This document shows positions 18,511-27,248 of a stretch of 44,959 bases of DNA, piece by piece. This DNA comes from Candidatus Levyibacteriota bacterium. GTDB lineage: Bacteria > Patescibacteriota > Microgenomatia > Levybacterales > UBA12049. The translations under genes were made by a program, and so were the position numbers. Numbering within the stretch: position 1 is the first letter of the stretch; each line of letters begins with the position of its first letter. Location of the stretch: positions 1 to 44,959 of the forward strand of contig JAJDCH010000004.1 of NCBI GenBank assembly GCA_029260905.1, in the 5' to 3' direction. Below the pieces are notes generated by a model. That model saw only the letters and a program-made list of their open reading frames with translations, was not told where the DNA came from and did not search any database.

Positions 18511-18861
18511 ATGAGTAGAATTAAAAGAGGAACAGTATCAAGAAGAAAACACAAAAAGCTTTTGGAGTCAACCAAAGGCTATCGTGGCACAAAATCAAAA
18601 CTTGTTAAAATCGCAAAAGAAGCAAGTCTTCACGCAGCAGCTTATGCTTATCACGGACGAAAACTTAAAAAAAGAGACTTCCGAACTCTATGGATAACCA
18701 GAATTGGTGAAGCAGTTAAAAAAGAAGGTCTTTCTTATAGCGTATTTATCAACAAACTAAAGCAGGCAAAAATAGAAATTGACCGCAAAATATTATCAAG
18801 CATAATAGTTGAAGATCCTGAAGCATTTAAACATATTGTTGAAAGTGCAAAAAAAGTATAA
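18511..18861 (+). CDS. rplT: 50S ribosomal protein L20
   Basis: MSRIKRGTVSRRKHKKLLESTKGYRGTKSKLVKIAKEA...YAYHGRKLKKRDFRTLWITRI. Confidence 0.97.
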   Translation: MSRIKRGTVSRRKHKKLLESTKGYRGTKSKLVKIAKEASLHAAAYAYHGRKLKKRDFRTLWITRIGEAVKKEGLSYSVFINKLKQAKIEIDRKILSSIIVEDPEAFKHIVESAKKV

Positions 18862-18865
18862 TCAA

Positions 18866-18919
18866 ATGAAATCTACAAACAAAAAATCATTTGGGTTTTT
18901 CTTTTATTTTACTCCCTAG
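18866..18919 (+). CDS. Phe-rich leader peptide MKSTNKKSFGFFFYFTP*
   Basis: 17 codons incl. 5 Phe and 1 Tyr, 4 nt after the rplT stop, followed by antiterminator/terminator; same locus position as E. coli pheM. Confidence 0.93.
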   Translation: MKSTNKKSFGFFFYFTP

Positions 18920-18992
18920 CAGGAGGCGTTGGCTTAATTTGTCAACAAAAGGACACCCTTTCCAAGCCTCCTAACATAAGGGAGGTTTTTTT
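18920..18992 (+). promoter_or_regulatory. Transcription attenuator: antiterminator (2:3) and terminator (3:4) hairpins upstream of Phe/Tyr biosynthesis and pheST
   Basis: 2:3 AGGAGGCgTTGG (18921-18932) with CCAAGCCTCCT (18962-18972), 11 bp; 3:4 AAGCCTCCT (18964-18972)-AACATAA-GGGAGGTTT (18980-18988) with T run 18986-18992. Confidence 0.92.
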
Positions 18993-19007
18993 ATATAAAA
19001 TAAATAT

Positions 19008-19292
19008 ATGAAAAAAGAAAATACACTCAAAAAATACAGATTTGAGATTGATAAAATTGATGAAAAAATATTATCTCTTCTGGCAAAACGCATAAATATT
19101 AGTAAAAAAATTGGTGAACACAAACTAAAAAACGGCCTCCCAATTGTTGACAAAAAGAGAAAAAGTGAAATATTTGAAAAACTTCAAAAAACTGCAAGTA
19201 AAAAAACCCTTTCAGATGAATTAGTTAAAAATATTTACAAAATAATTCATGACTCATCAGTTGATCTACAGAAAAACATAAAAAAATTATGA
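19008..19292 (+). CDS. Chorismate mutase (AroQ type)
   Basis: RFEIDKIDEKILSLLAKRINISKKIGEHKLKNGLPIVDKKR. Confidence 0.88.
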   Translation: MKKENTLKKYRFEIDKIDEKILSLLAKRINISKKIGEHKLKNGLPIVDKKRKSEIFEKLQKTASKKTLSDELVKNIYKIIHDSSVDLQKNIKKL

Positions 19293-20611
19293 AAAAAATA
19301 ACAATAATTGGATTTGGGAGATTTGGAAAAACACTCTACAGCCTACTTTGTGATGACTTTGAAGTTACTGTTTATAACAGAAGCATGATAAGCAATGAAG
19401 AAACAGAGAATTTAAAAATTGCAAAAGACCTAGCTGATGCATACAAAAATGATGTTATATTTTTTGCTGTTCCAATTTCTGCTTTTGAAAAAGTAATATC
19501 AAATCATAAAAAATATTTTCGCCCCAGACATCTACTGATCGATGTTCTTGGCGTAAAATCATTCCCACAAAAAATTTTTGAAAAATACCTCACTGGCCTT
19601 AAAACTCAAGCTATTCTCACTCACCCAATATTTGGGCCAGATAGTGCCGATAAAGACTTTTCTGGACTTCCAATCGTCATGAATAGACATACATCAAGTT
19701 CAGAAAATTTTATATTTTGGAAAAATTTTTTTCAAAGAAAAGGCTTAAGGGTTGTTGAGATGGATCCAATTGAACACGACAAGATGGATGCTTATTCTCA
19801 CGGTCTTACACATTTTATCGGAAGACTGCTTAAAGAATTTGAGATGAAACCTACACCGATTGACACACTTGGCGCAAAAAGACTTCAGACAGTGATTGAA
19901 CAAACCTGTGGTGATAGCTGGGAACTTTTTTCTGATATGCAGCACTATAATAAATTTGCAGAAGAGATGCGAATCAAGCTTGTCAAATCATACGACAAGC
20001 TTTCTCAAAAACTTTTGGGCAATCAAGCAAACCCAGGCTTTGTCACAATCGGCATTCAAGGAGGCAGAGGAAGTTTTAATGAAGAAGCAATATTAGAATA
20101 TATTAAAAGAAAAAATATTAAAAAATACATAATCAAATACCTTCATACCAGTAAAGGTGTTCTCAAAGATCTTGTAACTGGAAAGGTGGATTTTGGTCAA
20201 TTCGCCACTCACAATTCAACAGGGGGAATGGTACTTGAAAGCATTGAGGCGCTTGCTAGATATAGATGTAAAATAGTTGAAGAATTTGAAATAATTATTT
20301 CTCATGCCCTTATGATAAGAACAGATGCAAAAATATCAGATATTACAAGCATAATGACTCATCCACAAGTGCTAGCGCAGTGCAAAAAAAATCTGGCTAA
20401 AAAATATCCAAGTTTTGAAAAAACATCAGGAAAAGGAAAATTGATAGATCATGCTCTTGTTGCCAAAAAATTAGGCGAAAAAAAACTTCCCAAACATATA
20501 GCAACTATGGGAAGCAAAATCCTGGCTGATATTTATGGACTAAAAATAGCTGAAGAAGATCTTCAAGATCTCAAGCAGAATTATACAAGTTTCTTAATTG
20601 TTGAAAGGTAA
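19289..20611 (+). CDS. Fused prephenate dehydrogenase (TyrA) - prephenate dehydratase (PDT) protein
   Basis: N-term GFGRFGKTLYSLL Rossmann motif, THPIFGPDSA, SHGLTHFIGR; C-term GGRGSFNEEAI, HNSTGGMVLESIEAL, MTHPQVLAQCKKNL, NYTSFLIV. Confidence 0.88.
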   Translation: MKKITIIGFGRFGKTLYSLLCDDFEVTVYNRSMISNEETENLKIAKDLADAYKNDVIFFAVPISAFEKVISNHKKYFRPRHLLIDVLGVKSFPQKIFEKYLTGLKTQAILTHPIFGPDSADKDFSGLPIVMNRHTSSSENFIFWKNFFQRKGLRVVEMDPIEHDKMDAYSHGLTHFIGRLLKEFEMKPTPIDTLGAKRLQTVIEQTCGDSWELFSDMQHYNKFAEEMRIKLVKSYDKLSQKLLGNQANPGFVTIGIQGGRGSFNEEAILEYIKRKNIKKYIIKYLHTSKGVLKDLVTGKVDFGQFATHNSTGGMVLESIEALARYRCKIVEEFEIIISHALMIRTDAKISDITSIMTHPQVLAQCKKNLAKKYPSFEKTSGKGKLIDHALVAKKLGEKKLPKHIATMGSKILADIYGLKIAEEDLQDLKQNYTSFLIVER

Positions 20612-20629
20612 CTATGCTAAAATAAAATT

Positions 20630-21658
20630 ATGGAACACGAATTGTTAACAATTAAAAATAATGCGCTTTCATTGATACTTGATGCTGCTGATAGAAAAGA
20701 GCTTGATGAAATTAAACTCCAATTCCTGGGTCGCTCTGGAGAGCTGACAAAAGCCTTAAAGGGATTGTCCAAGCTTAAAAAAGAAGACAGACCCAAAATA
20801 GGAGTAGTTGCCAATGACGTAAAGACGATAATTGAGGATGCAATCTCACAAAGAGAACAGGCATTGGGAAAAGTTCAAAAAAAATCAATAAATATTGATG
20901 TCACAGAACCCGGGACAAAACCTGCTCTTGGCTCCCTTCATCTTGTGACCCAGGCCATGCGTGAGATAACCAAAATTTTTGAAAGCATAGGATTTCAAAG
21001 AGTCCGTTATCCTGAAATAGAATGGGATTGGTACGCATTTGAGGCACTCAATTTTCCTGAAAATCATCCAGCCCGAGATGACTGGGAAACATTTTTTATT
21101 GATCAAAAAAAAAGTGACAAATACGGACCAGTTGTTCTAACGCCCCACACATCAAGTGGCCAGATTAGACAACTTGAAAAAGGCAAGCTACCTGTTAAGA
21201 TGCTGAATATTGCCAAGTGCTATAGACGCCAGTCTGACGTCTCGCATACTCCGATGTTTCACCAATTCGAGACTCTGGTTGTTGGTGAAAATATATCTAT
21301 TTCAGATCTCAAGGGAACGCTTGATTATTTTGTAAAATCATATTTTGGCCAAAACAGAAAATCAAGAATAAGACCATATCATTTTCAGTTCACTGAACCA
21401 TCATTTGAGACAGATGTTTCATGTGGAGTTTGTAATGGGCGTGGCTGCAAACTTTGCAAAGAAGGCTGGCTAGAAATAGGAGGAGCTGGAATGGTCCATC
21501 CAAATGTTTTGAAAAACTGTGGGTTTGATCCTGAAAAATACACAGGCTTTGCATCAGGTTGGGGGGTAGAGAGAGTTCTTATGATGAAAGATGGAATTCA
21601 AATTGATGATCTGAGAACGCTTTATGGCAATGATTTAGATTTTTTGAAACAGTTTTGA
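20630..21658 (+). CDS. pheS: Phenylalanyl-tRNA synthetase alpha subunit
   Basis: FLGRSGELTKALKGL, HPARDDWETFFI, HTSSGQIRQLE, GFASGWGVERVLMMKDGI. Confidence 0.97.
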   Translation: MEHELLTIKNNALSLILDAADRKELDEIKLQFLGRSGELTKALKGLSKLKKEDRPKIGVVANDVKTIIEDAISQREQALGKVQKKSINIDVTEPGTKPALGSLHLVTQAMREITKIFESIGFQRVRYPEIEWDWYAFEALNFPENHPARDDWETFFIDQKKSDKYGPVVLTPHTSSGQIRQLEKGKLPVKMLNIAKCYRRQSDVSHTPMFHQFETLVVGENISISDLKGTLDYFVKSYFGQNRKSRIRPYHFQFTEPSFETDVSCGVCNGRGCKLCKEGWLEIGGAGMVHPNVLKNCGFDPEKYTGFASGWGVERVLMMKDGIQIDDLRTLYGNDLDFLKQF

Positions 21659-21659
21659 T

Positions 21660-23615
21660 ATGAATATACAAATACTAGATAGCTTCCTAAGAGAACATTT
21701 GAAGACAAAGGCAACTCCTAAGCAAATTGCCGAGCTTCTCTCGCTTTCAAGTGTTTCTGTTGAAAGACTTGAAAAATACAAAGATGATTATCTTTATGAT
21801 ATCGAGGTGACAACCAATAGACCAGATTTAATGTCTGCAGTTGGTCTTGCAAGAGAAACAGCAACAGTTCTAAAACATAACAAAATTGATGCGGAATTTA
21901 TTCCAGTCAAAATAGCTGAACCAACAAATATAAAAAAACTTGAATCAGTAAATATAAAAAATAACCCAGAACTCGTTAAGAGAATTTGTGCTGTTGTGAT
22001 GGAGGTGCAAATAAAAGATTCTCCCCAGAAAATAAAAGACAGACTTGAATCATCAGGAATAAGAAGCCTTAACAACCTAGTTGATATAACCAACTACGTT
22101 ATGCGCATAATCGGTCACCCAACACACGTTTTTGATTTTGATTTAATTCCTACCAAAACACTTGAGATTCGAGAATCAAGAAGTGGTGAAAAGATACAGA
22201 CTCTTGATGGGAAAAGCCATGAGCTAAAAGGCGGAGATATAGTCGCAGATGATGGATTGGGACACATCATAGATCTTCTTGGTGTAATGGGACTTGAAAA
22301 CAGCTCAAGTAATAACAACACAAAAAGAATTTTATTTTTCGTAAACAACAACAATCCTGAAAAAATAAGAAAAACCTCAATGACACATGGGATAAGAACT
22401 GAGGCAGCAATTCTTAATGAAAAAGGTATAAGCTCAAACTATGCAAGAGATGCGCTATTATACGGTATAAAACTTTATGAAGAACTAGCTGATGGAAAAG
22501 TAATATCAGATCTAATTGATATAAATAACAAAAAATCTGAAACAAAATCAATTACCGTAAGTCTTTTAAAAATAAATTCAGTAATTGGAATTAATATCCC
22601 TGCAAAAACTTCAATCCAGATCCTAAAAGATTTGGAATTTGAAGTAAAAGAAGATAGTGAAAAACTGACTGTAACACCACCGCATTTCAGAGAAAAAGAT
22701 ATAGAGAATGAAGAAGACATAATTGAAGAAATTGCAAGAATTTATGGATATCACAATATACCAAATAAACTCCCAAACATCCATTCAGGAGAAATACTAA
22801 GTCTTGAAGAGAGCGAATTTTATTTTGAAGACCATATACGTGATGCGCTGAGATACTGGGGACTAAATGAAGTCTATACTTACCCGATGGTCTCTGAAAA
22901 TTTATATGAAGGAGATCTATCAGATGCAGTTACTATCAAAAATCCTTTGAACGAAGAATTTGTTTATATGCGAAAAACCCTTATCCCAAGTCTTTTAAAA
23001 GTTGCAAAAGAAAATAAAACCCATGAAAATATATCTATTTTTGAAATTGCAAATATTTATGAAAAAAACGGAGACAATCTTCCTAAAGAAATATTAAAAC
23101 TTGCAGGAATCATAAAAAAGAAAAAGCTATCTTTCTACAAAGTCAAAGGGCTGGTTGAACAACTTCTTATAGATCTAGGAATTAAAAAAATTGATTTCAA
23201 AAAATCAGCTGAGGGAATGGGTGCTGATATCTATATAGACAAGGAGATGATTGGATATATAGAAATACTAGATACGGAGACTATTGATTTTGAAATAGAT
23301 TTTGAAAAAATTCTAAAATATGCAACTCTCAAAAAAACGTACAAACCAGTTAGTAAATTTCCACCAGTTATTGAGGATTTATCAATCATCGCACCAGAGG
23401 ATATCTCAACAGGCTCACTTATTGACACTATTAAAAACCAGAGCGAGTTGGTATCAAAAGTAACCCTACTTGATAAATATCAAAACACAAGAACCTTCCA
23501 CATAATTTATCAGAGCGATAAAAGAAATATGACAATAAAAGAGGTGGGGGAGTTGCGGGAAAAAATCTTAAAAGAATTAAAAAGCAAACACAACGCAAGC
23601 CTTAAAAAACAATAA
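21660..23615 (+). CDS. pheT: Phenylalanyl-tRNA synthetase beta subunit (short form, no N-terminal EMAP domain)
   Basis: YDIEVTTNRPDLMSAVGLARE, LVDITNYVMRIIGHPTHVFDFD, EEDIIEEIARIYGYHNIP. Confidence 0.95.
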   Translation: MNIQILDSFLREHLKTKATPKQIAELLSLSSVSVERLEKYKDDYLYDIEVTTNRPDLMSAVGLARETATVLKHNKIDAEFIPVKIAEPTNIKKLESVNIKNNPELVKRICAVVMEVQIKDSPQKIKDRLESSGIRSLNNLVDITNYVMRIIGHPTHVFDFDLIPTKTLEIRESRSGEKIQTLDGKSHELKGGDIVADDGLGHIIDLLGVMGLENSSSNNNTKRILFFVNNNNPEKIRKTSMTHGIRTEAAILNEKGISSNYARDALLYGIKLYEELADGKVISDLIDINNKKSETKSITVSLLKINSVIGINIPAKTSIQILKDLEFEVKEDSEKLTVTPPHFREKDIENEEDIIEEIARIYGYHNIPNKLPNIHSGEILSLEESEFYFEDHIRDALRYWGLNEVYTYPMVSENLYEGDLSDAVTIKNPLNEEFVYMRKTLIPSLLKVAKENKTHENISIFEIANIYEKNGDNLPKEILKLAGIIKKKKLSFYKVKGLVEQLLIDLGIKKIDFKKSAEGMGADIYIDKEMIGYIEILDTETIDFEIDFEKILKYATLKKTYKPVSKFPPVIEDLSIIAPEDISTGSLIDTIKNQSELVSKVTLLDKYQNTRTFHIIYQSDKRNMTIKEVGELREKILKELKSKHNASLKKQ

Positions 23616-23616
23616 A

Positions 23617-24057
23617 ATGCTTTATTTTGCCTACGGATCAAATCTAAATCATAGACAAATGAAAAATAGGTGTCCAAGCCTTAAATTTATCGGAATTGCC
23701 AAACTAGAAAGATACAAGCTTCAGTTTGACGGATTTTCTGATAACTGGGGAGGGTCTGGCGCAAGCATAGTCAAATCCAACAATGGTCATTTTGTTTGGG
23801 GCGCTCTTTATGAATTTAACGAGGAAAATGAAATAATTTTCTTGGATGAATGCGAGGGACTAAAACTAAAACACTACAAACGCGAACTCCTTGAAATAAC
23901 TGATTCAATGAATAATTCTCAATTAGCCTGGGTTTATGTAAGAACGAAAAAAGAAATGCTAGGTAAACCAAGCCAAAAATATCTAGATACTATCTTGGCA
24001 GGAATAAAAGACTGTAAAATTCCAAAGGAATATGTAAAAATAATATGCCAGATTTAA
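23617..24057 (+). CDS. Gamma-glutamylcyclotransferase-like (AIG2/GGCT) family protein
   Basis: LYFAYGSNLNHRQMKNRCPS, VWGALYEFNEENEIIFLDECEG. Confidence 0.88.
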   Translation: MLYFAYGSNLNHRQMKNRCPSLKFIGIAKLERYKLQFDGFSDNWGGSGASIVKSNNGHFVWGALYEFNEENEIIFLDECEGLKLKHYKRELLEITDSMNNSQLAWVYVRTKKEMLGKPSQKYLDTILAGIKDCKIPKEYVKIICQI

Positions 24058-24314
24058 AAAACTTAGAAAAAGAAATTAAAAAGATAAAAGAAAGAAACAA
24101 AAAAGTTGAAATAAATAAAGCCTGGGAGACAAGTTTTTCCAGAAGAATATTATTATTTTTACTAACCTATCTAATTGCAGGTTTTACATTTGCAAAAATC
24201 CAAAATCCAGATCCATGGAAAAACGCGCTTATTCCTTCACTTGGTTTTTATCTTTCAACTCTTACAATTCCCACAGCTAAGAAAATTTGGATGAAATATA
24301 TCTACAGCTCTTAA
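24045..24314 (+). CDS. Small two-TM hypothetical membrane protein
   Basis: Two hydrophobic segments, shares stop-codon bases with convergent PBP gene. Confidence 0.6.
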   Translation: MPDLKNLEKEIKKIKERNKKVEINKAWETSFSRRILLFLLTYLIAGFTFAKIQNPDPWKNALIPSLGFYLSTLTIPTAKKIWMKYIYSS

Positions 24315-26632
24315 GGCAATGGTGTAGGCGTTGGGGTAGGGGTAGTTGAATCACCCTCTACCTCTTTTTTGTCCTCAGGCGTTGGAGTTGGATCCTGACT
24401 CTGATTTTCTTTTTCTTCAGTCAGCTCACCTGGTGGATTCCACAATTTATCATCTTTATGATTTGCCTCAATCCAAGCATTGATTGCTTCCTGCCAACGA
24501 TTTCGCCCATCAGCTGATACAAAATCAATCTCCTTAAATACATAATAATTTTGTCCATCTTTACTTCTATAAATAGGCGACTCTGACTTTGGCTCTGTTC
24601 CTTTGACAAAATATTCTGATCTAACAGGTACATCAGCATGTGGGAGACCTCCTGCAAATCCATCTATCTGAACAGCAATAACTCCTTCTGGCTTTTCAAA
24701 TTGTTCATCCTTCTTATCATTCAAAGCCTCTTTCATAATCTTATTCCAGATCGGACTAGCACCAGTCACACCACTGGCAATAGCTGGATTCATGGGAGAA
24801 TTATCATTGTTTCCGACCCACACACCAACAACAAAAGATGGGGTATAACCAATAGTCCAGTTATCCCTTTTTTCGTCTGTAGTACCTGTCTTAACAGAGA
24901 CAGTCTTACCTGGAATATTAAGAACTGAGCTAGATCCAAACGCATCAACTCTTGCATTGTTATCAAGCAAGATGTGTGAAATTATAAATGCCACATCTTC
25001 TGACAAAACTTTTTTACCATTTGTTTTTTTGTGCTCAAAAAGAATTTTTCCCTTAGAATCAGTTACTTTTAATATAGCAACAGGATCCTGCCTGACACCC
25101 TTGTTGGCAAGAACGCCATATGCTGTTACTTCATCTAAAAGCGTGACTTCTCGCCCTCCAAGAACCAAAGACAAGCCGACATCTGCCTTATTTTCTTTTG
25201 TTGGTTCCCAATTCTCAATACCCATGTCGTAAGCTTTTTTCATAACAGAATCGATACCTGTCATTGCAAGTATCTTAACTGCTGGAATATTGAGAGAATT
25301 ACCAAGCGCAAATCTTACCTGAACAGGTCCCCTAAATTTCCCATCATAATTAACAGGCTTGTACGGAGGTTGCCCCGTATTAATAGCTCCTGTATCAAAT
25401 TCTGTGTTTACATCCATCAAAAGCGTAGATGCTGTATAGCCTTTTTCAAGAGCTGCTGCATAAACAATCGGCTTTAAAGATGATCCAGGCTGTCTCTCAC
25501 CCTGAACTGCGACATTGAAATTCCCATCACCAACGCGATCAAAATAATCTTTACTTCCAACCATTGCTAAAATCTCACCAGTCTTGGGATCCATCACAAC
25601 AGCAGAACCATTTCCCACCTTATGCTTTTCTAACGCTTCTACTTCTTTTTTTACTATTTCTTCAGCTTTTTCTTGAAGATCATAATCAAGAGAAGTTGTC
25701 ACCTGAAGCCCTCCGGTTGTTAGTGCAGACTCACCAAACTGCTCTCCCAAAAGCTCTCTCACATACATAACAAAATGAGCAGCCTTTATTGCTTCATCCC
25801 GGTCTGAAAATTTATAATTTTCAATTCTTTCTAAGGCCTTGTCTGCTTCATCTTGAGCTATATACTTGTTAACAACCATTTGCTTGAGAACCGCCTGAGT
25901 CCTCCCAATATATGCCTTACCAGCGAATGGAGCATACCGACTAGGAGATTGAGGAAGACCTGCTAAAAATGCAGATTCTGCGAGATCTAATTGTTTTGCT
26001 TTTTTACCAAAATATTGCTGGCTTGCTGCCTCTACACCAATTGCCGTGCCACCATAGGGGATATTATTTAAATACATTTCCAAAATTTCATCTTTACTAT
26101 AACGCTGATTGACTTGAACTGCCAGAATAAGCTCTTTTATTTTTCTTGGAAGTGTTCGCTCGCTTGTAAGAAGCACGTTTTTTACAAGTTGCTGACTGAT
26201 AGTCGAACCACCTGTCAGCCCTCGCCCGATTAAGACATCACGAATCACGCGGATATATGCGATTGGTGAGAAACCGCTGTTGGCATAAAAATCTTCATCC
26301 TCAACAGCAATTGTTGCCTCCTGAAGTTCGATTGGAATATCATCAAGATTTATATAGCTTCTGTTTTCATCCTGAAAAACAGAGTAAAGAAGATCACCAT
26401 CTTTGTCGTAAATGCGTGTCGCATCTTTTACCTGAGAGAGAACAAGGGTACCAGGAGTAGGAAGATCACGGGAATACCAAAGAAAAAGTCCTATGATCCC
26501 AACAATTCCTGCAATCAAACCATAAAGACCAAACCTCAACAGCTTATTCAGAGTCATATCTGAAAGCTTAAATTTAAAAGGAAGTTTTCCTGACAAACGG
26601 CTTCTTCTTCGCCGCCTTAATCCAAAATCCAT
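24311..26632 (-). CDS. Class A penicillin-binding protein (PBP1A-like, GT51 + transpeptidase)
   Basis: GGSTISQQLVKN, EMYLNNIPYGG, RQPGSSLKPIVY, SVKTGTTDEKRDNWTIGYTP; C-terminal PTPTPTPLP tail. Confidence 0.95.
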   Translation of the reverse strand: MDFGLRRRRRSRLSGKLPFKFKLSDMTLNKLLRFGLYGLIAGIVGIIGLFLWYSRDLPTPGTLVLSQVKDATRIYDKDGDLLYSVFQDENRSYINLDDIPIELQEATIAVEDEDFYANSGFSPIAYIRVIRDVLIGRGLTGGSTISQQLVKNVLLTSERTLPRKIKELILAVQVNQRYSKDEILEMYLNNIPYGGTAIGVEAASQQYFGKKAKQLDLAESAFLAGLPQSPSRYAPFAGKAYIGRTQAVLKQMVVNKYIAQDEADKALERIENYKFSDRDEAIKAAHFVMYVRELLGEQFGESALTTGGLQVTTSLDYDLQEKAEEIVKKEVEALEKHKVGNGSAVVMDPKTGEILAMVGSKDYFDRVGDGNFNVAVQGERQPGSSLKPIVYAAALEKGYTASTLLMDVNTEFDTGAINTGQPPYKPVNYDGKFRGPVQVRFALGNSLNIPAVKILAMTGIDSVMKKAYDMGIENWEPTKENKADVGLSLVLGGREVTLLDEVTAYGVLANKGVRQDPVAILKVTDSKGKILFEHKKTNGKKVLSEDVAFIISHILLDNNARVDAFGSSSVLNIPGKTVSVKTGTTDEKRDNWTIGYTPSFVVGVWVGNNDNSPMNPAIASGVTGASPIWNKIMKEALNDKKDEQFEKPEGVIAVQIDGFAGGLPHADVPVRSEYFVKGTEPKSESPIYRSKDGQNYYVFKEIDFVSADGRNRWQEAINAWIEANHKDDKLWNPPGELTEEKENQSQDPTPTPEDKKEVEGDSTTPTPTPTPLP

Positions 26633-26670
26633 AGGAGTAATTAACTATTATAGCAAATTTTTAAATAAAA

Positions 26671-27180
26671 CTATACCGTAGTTAACTCTCCAGGAGTGGG
26701 TGCTGATGAGGTTTTTTCAAAAAGTTTTTTGTCCAATGCATCTAACTGATCTCTCTTTCCCACAAAATATTTCTGAATTTTTTCAATATTAGTTATTGGA
26801 TCACCCTGCTTAGAGACTTCTCTTTCCGTAGCCGATAATTCTCCAATAAGCAATCTCAAATCCCTATCTGAATACGGCAATCCACTTTCTCCCGAATCTT
26901 GTATTAGTCTCATTGCAGTCAAAACAGGATATGGCCGCTTTTTTAGTTGATTAACCAATTCTTCACCAGCAGCTTCCCTTCTTTCTTGATCCGAATTCTT
27001 AACTATATTAGATTCATCTGTGGGCACATACATTCTCACTATATCTAGATTCTCTTCAACAAGCTTTCTAATGGTTTCGCCTTCATCATTCTCAGACTCA
27101 TAACCACTTTTGTTTATATATTCTTTGATAACACTATCAAGTGAGTTTTTATATGGTTCGTTTTCTGTAGTCTCAGACAT
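26671..27180 (-). CDS. Hypothetical acidic protein
   Basis: Intact 169-aa ORF, no family recognised. Confidence 0.55.
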   Translation of the reverse strand: MSETTENEPYKNSLDSVIKEYINKSGYESENDEGETIRKLVEENLDIVRMYVPTDESNIVKNSDQERREAAGEELVNQLKKRPYPVLTAMRLIQDSGESGLPYSDRDLRLLIGELSATEREVSKQGDPITNIEKIQKYFVGKRDQLDALDKKLFEKTSSAPTPGELTTV

Positions 27181-27248
27181 ATAAATATATTATCACAGAA
27201 ACACCATCCCAGCAACAAAAACTTTGCTTATGCTATACTAATTTTATT

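Noticed and set aside
18866-19007. T-box riboswitch in front of the Phe genes
   Set aside because: No recognisable T-box motif or long specifier-stem leader; the short Phe-rich ORF with overlapping hairpins fits ribosome-mediated attenuation better
21794-23428. Antisense ORFs within pheT
   Set aside because: Low-complexity Ser/Phe/Ile-rich shadows of the coding strand
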